Assembly: GCF_037975245.1 (NCBI RefSeq)
Contig: NC_092566.1
Span: forward strand, 11,297,501-11,361,500
Reading direction: 5' to 3'
Length of the DNA stretch: 64,000 bases
Source of the DNA: Apostichopus japonicus
Lineage: Eukaryota > Echinodermata > Holothuroidea > Aspidochirotida > Stichopodidae
Within the stretch, counting starts at the first letter, position 1. Each line of letters starts with the position of its first letter. A model generated the notes under the pieces. That model made no database searches, had not been told where the DNA came from, and saw only the letters and a list, made by a program, of their open reading frames with translations. This document shows positions 24,790 to 33,900 of the stretch, piece after piece. The position numbers and the translations under genes are program-made.

Positions 24790-24866
24790 AGTATCTATCG
24801 ATCTATATATCTATCGATCTATCCGTTTATCCGTCTATCCGTTTATCCATCTATCCATCTATCTAG
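24790..24866. repeat. CTAT/CCGT tetranucleotide microsatellite
   Basis: Imperfect tetranucleotide array of atct, atcg, ccgt and ccat units, directly adjoining the SINE cluster. Confidence 0.8.
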
Positions 24867-24887
24867 AACAGTGAAAAACACTATCTA

Positions 24888-25062
24888 TCCAGAGCAGTGA
24901 AAAAACTTCCAGCCTCCACCGGGATTCGAACCCGGGCCTCCCGCTTTATATGCGGACACCCGAACCACTAGGCTATGGACGCTGATGGTATGTCCAGAGG
25001 TTCGAAACCGGTAAGGAAGGTCGTAATTCCACTGTAGGCGTGTGTCACCTGTATCGAACAAT
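24888..25062 (-). mobile_element. tRNA-derived SINE module A
   Basis: On the minus strand 24982-24912 folds like a tRNA. Acceptor arms GCGTCCA and TGGAGGC pair with one mismatch, the A box is TAGCCTAGTGG, the B box is a perfect GGTTCGAATCC, and the anticodon stem is TCCGC/GCGGG with loop ATATAAA. About 80 bp upstream of the tRNA part (25062-24983) and the GAAGTTTTTTCACTG tail are shared with module B at 25312-25540. A functional tRNA is unlikely: the acceptor has a G-G mismatch and the same unit with a long extension occurs again nearby. A small extra tail fragment lies at about 24864-24880. Confidence 0.8.
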
Positions 25063-25085
25063 ATATATGTATAATTATATATATA

Positions 25086-25152
25086 TGGAGGCTGAAAGTT
25101 TTTTCACTGTTCTTGATTTTCCAACTCATTACGATTTTCATTTATATATATT
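25086..25152 (+). mobile_element. 5'-truncated SINE tail fragment C
   Basis: TGGAGGCTGAAAG followed by about 55 bp matches the region after the tRNA head of module B nearly base for base, but the tRNA head is absent. It starts directly after a short TA run. Confidence 0.8.
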
Positions 25153-25311
25153 CATTTGCCTTTGTCGTTTACCTCCATTGCATTGACATTAAGTCTGTTC
25201 AAAGTATCTCTTTAGGAATTAGGCTTTAGGAATCACAATGATTTCGAGTTGGTTAGCATCATGTTTGATCTCTAGAGTAAGGCAAAATATGTCACCAAAA
25301 ACAGAACTAGT

Positions 25312-25540
25312 ATTGTTCGATACAGGTGACAAACACCTACAGTGGAATTACGACCTTCCTTACCGGTTTCGAACCTCTGGACATACAATCAGCGTCCATA
25401 GCCTAGTGGTTAGGGTGTCCGCGTACAGAGCGGAAGGCTCGTGGTTCGAGTCCCGGTGGAGGCTGAAAGTTTTTTCACTGTTCTTGATTTTCCAACTCAT
25501 TACGATTTTCATTTATATATATATATATATATTTATATAG
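25312..25540 (+). mobile_element. tRNA-derived SINE module B
   Basis: The tRNA-like head is at 25392-25463, with A box TAGCCTAGTGG (25399-25409) and perfect B box GGTTCGAGTCC (25443-25453). The anticodon stem TCCGC/GCGGA encloses the loop GTACAGA. The head is preceded by an 80-bp extension (ttgttcgatacaggtgac...) and followed by a gaaagttttttcactgttc body ending in a TA tail. It is inverted relative to module A. The open frame that runs through it (25238-25540) is an artefact of the repeat. Confidence 0.82.
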
Positions 25541-25573
25541 CCAAAAAGTCTCAAGTATTGGCAAAACGGTTAC

Positions 25574-25621
25574 ATCTCTATGTTCCGACATCTCTATGTT
25601 CCGACGTCTCTATGTTCCGAC
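25574..25621 (+). repeat. three tandem 16-bp subterminal repeats, left arm
   Basis: ATCTCTATGTTCCGAC, the same again, then GTCTCTATGTTCCGAC. Repeated subterminal words are common transposase binding sites in hAT, P and Foldback elements; that role is inferred here. Confidence 0.92.
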
Positions 25622-26191
25622 AATTTTTTGGGACTCTAATTTTTTTTACCCAAATTTTTTCGGACTCAATTTTTTTTGGACCAAAATTTTTGACCAACAT
25701 GTTTTCGGACCAACTTTTTTCGGACCAAAATTATTTTAGACCAAAATATTTTTATGACCAAATTTTTTTTGGACCAAAATTTTTGACACCAATATGTTTT
25801 CGGACCAACTTTTTTCGGACCCAATTTTGTTTGGACCAAACTGATTTTGGTACCAAAAAATTTGAGTACAAACAATTAAATTTCGGGTCACAAGCAATTT
25901 TCGGTCTCAAGCACTATTTGGGTCATAACAAAATTTGGGCCCTTTTTTTCGTGAAAAAAATTTGGTGCGTCCAAAAAATTGTGTCCCCCAAAAAAAGGTA
26001 GGTCAGGAAAAATGTTAGTCCAAAAAAATGGAGTCCCCCCAAAAAAAATTGGGTCCCAAAAAAATTGGGGGCCAAAAAATTAAGTCCCCCAAAAAATTTG
26101 GTCCGAAAAATGGGGGACCAAAGAGATTGAATCTCAAAAAAAAATTGGGTCCGAAAATTTGGGTCAAAAAAAATTAGAGTCCAAACAAATT

Positions 26192-26239
26192 GTCGGAACA
26201 TAGAGACGTCGGAACATAGAGACGTCGGAACATAGGGAT
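26192..26239 (-). repeat. three tandem 16-bp subterminal repeats, right arm
   Basis: GTCGGAACATAGAGAC twice and GTCGGAACATAGGGAT once, the reverse complement of the left array. Confidence 0.92.
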
Positions 26240-26254
26240 GGTCACCGGCAAAAC

Positions 26255-27416
26255 AGTATAGTGATACCTGGCACTTTGCGATATTAAAGACCAGCTACTT
26301 TCGAGAACTAGCACAGCAATTGAGGGATATTCTCCCTCCCCTTCCTAACACGCAACCTATCGTTGGTGTGACCAGGGACCCGTGGTTCGCCATGCATGTA
26401 TGGTTACTCTTAGGTCATAGTTCCTTGCTTAGATCTCCAGAAAATAGAGAATAAAACCTGAAAGAGACACGCAAGCTCAGCACATCTTCGGCAAAGATTA
26501 TAGACATGAAATGACGTCATAATGATGTCATAGCATCGACCCTGAACGATACTATAGCTTTAGCACGCTGTGACCATGGAAGTGTTGCTGTGACGTTTGT
26601 AAAGGGAATCCCGTGGAGTAGGAGAATGACAGCTGATCAAACCAATAATACGAGTATATGGAATGCATCACAGCTTGATAGTGGAAGTATTACCCCGGTC
26701 GACCTGGCTTGATGGTTTAGATCATCGAAGATGTATGCCAATGATACAAAGAGGATGGAAGCAGAAACCATGCAGAAACAACACGCTGTGTTCATGGACG
26801 AAGATACGTCGACTCTTTCCATCATGTAGACCTAAAACTAGTGTGAACAACAGTCAATCTTTTTATGTGACACATTTATGTAAATTTGCCCCCGTCTTTT
26901 TGTTTTAATGTGAACACAAGTCTCCACCGAACTGGCACACTCAAAAGTATAGTACGGGTTTATATTTGACCGATGGAAGAGGAATATACTCTTAAAGGAA
27001 GACTTAATGTACAACATTAAACCTGACAAGTTATAGATCATTCAAACACACTATACTATCAACTCAGCTAGGATTTCTGTAACACTTTTAATTTATGAGA
27101 AATGACAAAGTGAAGGTCGTCAACTAAAGTGACTGGACTATTAAGTCTAATACACCGACAATCATAGTCAGTGCCTGAGATGTAACACAAAACTCAATGA
27201 GAATGCATACCGTAAGACTTTAATGATCTCAAATGACATGTTAACAATACATTACATTATTAAAAATTTATCAAAGACAAATGATGTTGAATATTCATCC
27301 AAGGGTGCGCTCTTGTTTATATGAAATTAAAAGACCATGCATGAGATTATAAAATAATGGATGAACAATAACAATTTGACCTGCAATGAGAAGCCGACGT
27401 CATCATCTCTGAAGCC
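26255..27416. other. no gene recognised
   Basis: Anonymous sequence. A plus-strand frame at about 26728-26829 reads plausibly as protein but has only a weak acceptor, and its opposite strand is also open, so no exon is called. Confidence 0.45.
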
Positions 27417-27992
27417 TTAAAGGAGCTTTCCAGAGTTGCAAACCTCAAAAAAACTATTAGAAACATAACTACCACTATTTTTTTTCTTTTTTGAAATATA
27501 ACATATAAAGACAAGATTTCTCTAAAAAATCACCCTTTGAAAGCTGTGTCTGGGAGTTGTGACGTCATAGTGACACTATAGGATATGGATATAGGATATT
27601 GTTTTCTATTGTCGTATTTTCAAGGGAGAGTGTCAACAGTGTACTAGACACTATAGAAAGTGTCAACATTAGGACATTTTAAAGAGATTCAATAATTTAA
27701 ATTCAGCATTTGTGAAAAGCTCCATATCCATAAAACAGATAAATTAAGGAAAACATATACAAATTTGAAACACTTAAAGACCAAATATGGCGGCAAATTT
27801 TTCGATGACGTCATCTTTAGACTTGATCAAGTCTTCAAAGTTGTGTCTGAAGGAGTATCAAGTCTGTGATATATTCTCAATAGAATCAAACTTTTCTTAG
27901 CCAGGCTGTTTGGGGAAGTTTCATTGTTCATCACAGTTTTCTCTATGAGATAGAACAATGATGATAGTTGTGTTTATGCCTCCTTTAAATGT
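27417..27992. repeat. possible miniature element with TTAAAGGAG-type ends
   Basis: The left edge ccTTAAAGGAGC and the right edge GCCTCCTTTAAat are inverted matches of about ten bases around a TTAA-like word, as in piggyBac-type or other TTAA-targeting miniature elements. A left-end-like copy (ctttaaaggagcattc) occurs at 23764. Right-end-like copies (tgatgattggg..gtg..cc.tttaaatt) occur near 30733-30770 and 32020-32056. Inverted ends are short, so the call is tentative. Confidence 0.35.
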
Positions 27993-29518
27993 AGAAAATG
28001 GCCTGAACAAAATTCCTGGTGGTAAGTAACTCTGAAGTTTAGTGTAAGCAGCGGTTAGAACTGAATCTCCTTAATCATTTATATTGTATCCACTGTTCAG
28101 ACCTATAAAGAAACCAGGCTCTGTTCATTATACATACAGGATGGTGACTTTGCCGTATATGGTGCAAGCCATGTTGGACCAGCCCTGCATAATATATGCG
28201 CGGTCGTCTAACGAGACTTGAAATATCCGTACTGTAAACCTATCCCGTTCTACGTGTTAAAACTTATCAAACGCGAGCTCACCAATTTATACATTTGCCT
28301 CCTTCATCCCGTATGGGACATGTATGAAGCTTATGGGAAGTACGTTATATTATTTCTAAATTCTCAGTTTACCATGGCACAAGCAAGTTGATATCGATGT
28401 GAGCTGTCATGAAGAACTGAGTTCGCAACGTACAGGATGAAGAAGCACTTTCAATTATAAAGTACGAGGAATTGATCTCGTCATTTGATCTCTAAATGGA
28501 TGCCAATGACAGACATCGGCGTTCAAGTTGATCCAGCGACTATACTGCCTCGTCTTATTCATCTTCTTCGCTGTACTTCCCCCCTTACATTATATAACCA
28601 AGGCTGCTGCTACTACAAACATCAGCCGTGACATTTTATTTATAACGGCATGCCCATCTCCTCGCGTTCCCTCGTCTGATTGAAGTATACAGTTACAAAA
28701 GTAAAGTTGAGGGACCCCCGCCTGTTAAATGGACACGCTTCAACTCTTGCGTGGAAATCACTCAGAACCCTGTCAGCTCTTTTAAACGAAAACCTTACCG
28801 CTGGAGACAATTTCCGAGCTAACGGCTTTCTGTTTATCTAACATCACCCATTTATTTGTTCCTTTCGCTTCGAGCTTTCTCGACAGCTTTGAACTTGACA
28901 ACTCTGTCAGTGACAAGCCATTTGATTGGTTGAAATATGTACATGATGGTCGTCTGCCCAAGGAATAAATGGGATAGGATTCGTGACTCAATCGACGGGA
29001 GATTGACAAATAGGTCTTTGCAAATAGAAAGAGGAGAACGGGGACGGGAAAACTCACACATCTAAGTCAGATGACGGTAGGTGGGTGGGATACAAGCAAT
29101 GTTGTTGACTGCTGATATATACAGTACTGTGGATCGTCGTAGTAGGGAAAGAAGTACATTCTTTTGTAAATTATTGGGTAACAAAAATGGCAAATTTGGC
29201 AGGTTTCGGCCTCGAAGGTGGGATGGCACTTATTACATTACACACGCACATTTTTGACGGTAATCTACTTAAATGGCTTGTAGATATTTCTTGGAGTTAA
29301 AGGATGATTGTAGCTTTAAGAAACGATGTGTAATTATAGTAGAAAGACAACTGTGATAGATGCGACCTATTTCACTCTGTTCATTTTCTGATCACAGAGG
29401 TACATATCTGCACTGAGCAGGACTACCCTCATTAAAAATGACAATAATAAAAATATAAAAAATACATAAAAATTATATTCGCTACCCCAAAACTATAACA
29501 AATATATTGTATAGCAGG
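27993..29518. other. no gene recognised
   Basis: Anonymous sequence with no clear repeats; the 91-codon frame on the minus strand at 28782-29057 has no recognisable domain. Confidence 0.45.
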
Positions 29519-30096
29519 TTCTCTTTTCTTTTCTTTTCTTTTCTTTTCTTTTCTTTTCTTTTCTTTTCTTTTCTTTTCTTTTCTTTTCTTTTCTTTTCTT
29601 TTCTTTTCTTTTCTTTTCTGTTCTTTTCTTTTCTTTTCTTTTCTTTTCTTTTCTTTTCTGTTCTGTTCTTTTCTTTTCTTTTCTTTTCTTTTCTTTTCTT
29701 TTCTTTTCTTTTCTTTTCTTTTCTTTTCTTTTCTTTTCTTTTCTTTTCTTTTCTTTTCTTTTCTTTTCTTTTCTTTTCTTTTCTTTTCTTTTCTTTTCTT
29801 TTCTTTTCTTTTCTTTTCTTTTCTTTTCTTTTCTTTTCTTTTCTTTTCTTTTCTTTTCTTTTCTTTTCTTTTCTTTTCTTTTCTTTTCTTTTCTTTTCTT
29901 TTCTTTTCTTTTCTTTTCTTTTCTTTTCTTTTCTTTTCTTTTCTTTTCTTTTCTTTTCTTTTCTTTTCTTTTCTTTTCTTTTCTTTTCTTTTCTTTTCTT
30001 TTCTTTTCTTTTCTTTTCTTTTCTTTTCTTTTCTTTTCTTTTCTTTTCTTTTCTTTTCTTTTCTTTTCTTTTCTCTTCTTTTCTTTTCTCTTTTTG
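29519..30096. repeat. (TTTTC)n pentanucleotide array, about 575 bp
   Basis: More than 110 nearly perfect copies of the pentamer, with a few TTCTG variants (near 29619, 29659 and 29664) and ctc variants close to the right end. One strand is pure pyrimidine apart from those variants. It produces spurious 200-codon frames on both strands (Phe-Ser-Leu and Lys-Arg-Glu repeats). Confidence 0.97.
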
Positions 30097-31541
30097 ATAA
30101 CGTTTCCGATGTCATTTGATACTGAAATCACATGACAGACTAGCTCGACGAGTCAAATTTAAGTTCTCATAAATTTGAAAATTAGACACAAATCCAACCA
30201 TCAGCATTGGTCTATGTCATAGAGAGAAAAACAAACCTAACATGAAAAACTTCGACAGACAGATTAAGCCTGCAACTCATATTCCATCTCGGAGGTATCA
30301 CAGATTTGCAGTTCCATCACACGTATAGGGCTGAAGATTTGATCAAGTTTAAACACAAAATATGTATGCTTCACTAATACTTTATGTTTTTTTCTTTAAT
30401 TATTACAATGGTTATTTTTTGTAATGGAGTTGGACTTTACAAATGCTAACTCGAAAATATTGAACCTCTTAATATGACCTAATGATAGCATTTGCTTCAG
30501 GTTCAACACTGTTAACATTGTTTACCTTAAAACATATGGAAAGAAAACAAAGAGGAATTAAATGGTTTCAGGTACTCGTGACACTAGACATCACATATTT
30601 ACAAAGTGACAGCTCGCAGAAATGAATTTAAAACTTTCTTATCTCCCAAACGGAACAAGATATGTCTTACCTGTTTGGGGTTGGGGGAGGGGAGAGGGGG
30701 TTGTCCACTAAAATATCTGTCATGTTAACCAAAGATGATGATTGGGTTTGTGCCCCTTTAAATTGAATCTATACTTACCATATAGTTTTCTACTATTCTC
30801 ATTAATATGTTTATGTTTTCATTGAAAATGCGCTCTAATGATTCATCAAACATATATATATCCATAAAACATTAACGTTATTCTGTGAATGACATTAATG
30901 TTTGAACATTCCAAACTAAAACGATGACAGAGTCAACCCAATTGCCATGACGATGTCACTAACACTCTTATTTTGTCAAACGCAGTCGTAAAAAATATTC
31001 ATTAAATTAATAAAAAATCAAAGTAATATCTTCACAATAAAGCTTACTATTATGATGCACTTTTTTGTTACCTATTGGTGATGGAGAAAGATATACAGGA
31101 AACTGTTAATGCAATCAACGTCTGCCACTGAAATGTCCCTTGAGAGAGAACGGATTTGATACAGATCATTAAAACTCTTTATCACCAAGATGACACAATC
31201 GATGCATTTTTTGAAAAACTATGAAGTCATTCTTACCATGGAGCTATAAACAGAGCTCCATGTTCTTACCGACCTTACAAGGGGGTCGCAGATTGCAAAG
31301 TCGGCGATGACTATAACGCGGATCGAAAAGTCGTGACATACTATTACGGTTAGATTCGTCCAACTCGGCAGCATACAGAAACGTTGTACTCAAAGCCGAA
31401 GCCTAAGTGAATTAATCATGTTACACATCCGAAGTCTATGCACGAAGTTCTTCAATACCTCCCTCATTAACATTCGGGGAAAATTTTCATACCGTAGTGC
31501 TGATTTATAATTCTTTTCAAGAAACCATCATGATGCAAAGA
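30097..31541. other. no gene recognised
   Basis: AT-rich anonymous sequence with a G-rich patch at 30676-30702 (gggttgggggaggggagag). Confidence 0.45.
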
Positions 31542-31957
31542 CTCGTCATACCGGGCAGTCCATGGTGTCATTTCATGTACAGGGTGATATCCACAGTGCT
31601 GGGTGACGGAGAGGTGGTTATATACTGGCTCGTCATACCGGGCAGTCCATTGTGTCATTTCATGTACAGGGTGATATGCACAGTGCTGGGTGACGGAGAG
31701 GTGGTTATATACTGGCTCGTCATACCGGGCAGTCCATGGTGTCATTTCATGTAAAGTGTGATATGCACAGTGCTGACTGACGGAGAGATGGTTATATACT
31801 GGCTCGTCATACCGGGCAGTCCATGGTGTCATTCCATATACAGTGCGATATGCACAGTACTGGGTGACGGAGAGGTGGTTATATACTGGCTCGTCATACC
31901 GGGCAGTCCATGGTGTCATTTCATGTACAGAGTGATATGCACAGTGCTGGGTGAGGG
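31542..31957. repeat. 87-bp minisatellite, 4.8 copies
   Basis: Units start CTCGTCATACCGGGCAG at 31542, 31629, 31716, 31803 and 31890, exactly 87 bp apart. Because 87 is a multiple of three, one frame on each strand stays open across the array: a 29-residue protein repeat containing WTARYDEPVYNHLS on minus, and another containing LVIPGSPWCHFMY on plus. Substitutions are few and not obviously silent, so coding is unproven. A GAGGGG run follows at about 31953-31978. Confidence 0.93.
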
Positions 31958-32440
31958 GGAGGGGGAGGGGGAGGGGGGATGCAGTTGTTCTTGCCAGTTA
32001 TCGCTCTCACATAAACCAATAATGATGATTGGGCTGTGTCTCCTATAAATTTAATTGATAATAAACTCTACGAGGGAGTCTTAGTTTGATCAATCCAATC
32101 TTAGTTTGACTAATTCTCGGCCTGGTTTGCTGAAACTGGTGATTAAACACAGAAAATTGTTCCAATGTTCAAATGGTGAGATAAGCCATTTCATATGCAG
32201 CGTATCAATATGTTTTATTTCCACCCAGGCATAAGGAGACCATGGAACGCCGGAGGCGAATGTAAAACCCCTATTTTTAGACAACGAAAAAAGTTTAGTC
32301 ATCCTGTCAATTCTTTAAAAGTTTCACACCAATAAAAGTTCAATTTAAAGCTACATACTTCAATAAAAGACATTATTCCAAGTGCTATTTACCGTACTCT
32401 CGTAGAAAATTATGTGCCCATTTCTAGGTCTCAAACGATC

Positions 32441-32826
32441 GTATGGACATGCAGTATAGTTAGTATGGACATGCAGTATGGTAAGTATGGACATGTAGTT
32501 TGGTAAGTATGGACAAACAGTATGGTAAGTATGGAAAGACAGTAGTTTGGTAAGTATGGACATACAGTATATTAAGTATGGACATGCAGTATGGTAAGTA
32601 TCGACATGCAGTTTGGTAAGTATGGACAAACTGTATGGTAAGTATGGAAAGACAGTATGGTAAGTATGGACATACAGTGTTGGAAGTATGGACATGTAGT
32701 ATGGTCAATATGGGACATGAAGTATGTTAACTATGGACATACAGTATATTAGTATGGACATGCAGTATGGTAAGTATGGACATGCAGTATGGTCAGTATG
32801 GACATGCAGTATGGTAAGTATAGACA
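32441..32826. repeat. 22-bp minisatellite, about 17 copies
   Basis: The unit is approximately GTATGGACATGCAGTATGGTAA, with copies at 32441, 32463, 32485 and 32507 in strict 22-bp steps and drifting variants afterwards (acaaac, aaagac, tagttt). Open frames on the minus strand across it are periodic artefacts. Confidence 0.92.
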
Positions 32827-32916
32827 TAGCTGTGCAAGTAAGACGATATCAACGCATTCACTTGATGTAATGTTTTTCTTTCTATACTCCATTCCGACTT
32901 CCGTTCTGTGCGTATG

Positions 32917-33362
32917 GAATTTCAGATATCTCGAAATAATTTCAGATATCTCAAATTAAATTACAGATACCTTCAATTTATTTAAGATATCTACAAATAA
33001 TTGCAGATATCTTAAAATCAATTTCAGATATCTCGAAATACCAGACAATTTCAGATATCTGAAATTGAATTCGAGATATCTGAAATTGAATTCGAGATAT
33101 CTGAAATTGAATTCGAGATATCTGAAATAAAATTCAAGATATCTGCAATTCTATTTCAGATATCTGAAATCGAATTTCAGATATCTCGAATTCAATTTCA
33201 GATATCTGAAATAGAATTGCAGATATCTCGAATTCAATTGCAGATATCTCGAATTCAAATTTAGATATCTGAAATATAATTTCAGATATCTCGAATTTAA
33301 TTACAGATATCTCGAATTCAATTTCAGATATCTGAAATTCAATTTAAGATATCTCGCATTCA
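32917..33362. repeat. AGATATCT palindrome array, block 1 (about 20 cores)
   Basis: About every 21-24 bp there is an AGATATCT core, usually within ATTTCAGATATCTGAAAT or TTTCAGATATCTCGAATT. GAATTC-like words often lie between cores. Because the core and many flanks are palindromic, the array can be read as tandem or inverted. No open frame of note. Confidence 0.93.
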
Positions 33363-33539
33363 TTCCACAAGTAGTTAATTATATGCATATAATGTATATT
33401 AGGCCTAATGCTAGCCAGCAAGCAAGCTAGATTCAATCCCACCCATACGTCGACGCGACGATGGCAGCCACCTGTACCTTTTGTACTGTCACCTTTCTGT
33501 AGCTTAAATTTCGCGCCTTTCTACGAACTTCTGCATATG

Positions 33540-33900
33540 CATTTCAGATATCTGGAATTCAATTTCAGATATCTCGAATTAGAGTTGCAGATATCTTGAA
33601 TTAAATTTCAGATATCTCGAATTAAATTTCAGATATCTCGAATTCAATTTCAGATATCTCGAATTCAATTTCGGATATGTCGAATTCAATTTCAGATATC
33701 TCGAATTCAATTTCAGATATCTGAATTAGAATTTCAGATATCTCGAAATCTATTTTAGATATCTCGAATTCAATTTCAGATATCTGAAATAAAATTTCAG
33801 ATATCTCGAATTAAATTTAAGATATCTCGAATTTAATTTTAGATATCTGAAATAGAATTTTAGATATCTAAAATAAGAAACAATTTAAGATATCTAATAT
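33540..33900. repeat. AGATATCT palindrome array, block 2 (about 16 cores)
   Basis: Same unit as block 1. It resumes after 177 bp of unrelated sequence (33363-33539) and decays at its right end to tagatatcta variants. Confidence 0.93.

Larger units (their letters stand above)
25568..26246. mobile_element. foldback-type DNA element, 679 bp
   Basis: The whole segment is a long imperfect inverted repeat centred near 25907. Outermost arms are GGTTACATCTCTATG on the left and, reverse-complemented, GGTGACCATCCCTATG on the right. Three tandem 16-bp units (ATCTCTATGTTCCGAC type, 25574-25621) follow on the left and are mirrored by three inverted units on the right (26192-26239). Inward, the left half is built of T runs separated by ggacc/cggac words and the right half of the complementary A runs and ggtcc words. 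GGCAAAAC flanks both ends (25560-25567 and 26247-26254), an 8-bp target duplication. The structure resembles Foldback elements. No transposase is encoded; the open frames through it are artefacts of the T/A-rich repeats. Confidence 0.85.

Noticed and set aside
24912-24982. Functional tRNA gene (minus strand), anticodon ATA-like
   Set aside because: The fold and Pol III boxes are good, but the acceptor stem has a G-G mismatch. The same unit with an 80-bp extension and a shared tail recurs at 25392-25463 with a different odd anticodon. A SINE head is the better explanation.
25441-26201. 186-codon plus frame and 92-codon minus frame across the foldback element
   Set aside because: Phe/Gly/Lys-rich products of the repeated T-run and A-run units; no domain, and the frames end at element-internal stops.
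26728-26829. C-terminal exon reading MYANDTKRMEAETMQKQHAV on the plus strand
   Set aside because: Plausible peptide, but the acceptor has no pyrimidine tract, the opposite strand is open over the same bases, and no family is recognised.
29432-30131. 200-codon open frames on both strands
   Set aside because: They are translations of the TTTTC pentanucleotide array.
31542-33900. CRISPR-like array
   Set aside because: Units are contiguous tandem repeats without unique spacers, in a clearly eukaryotic context.
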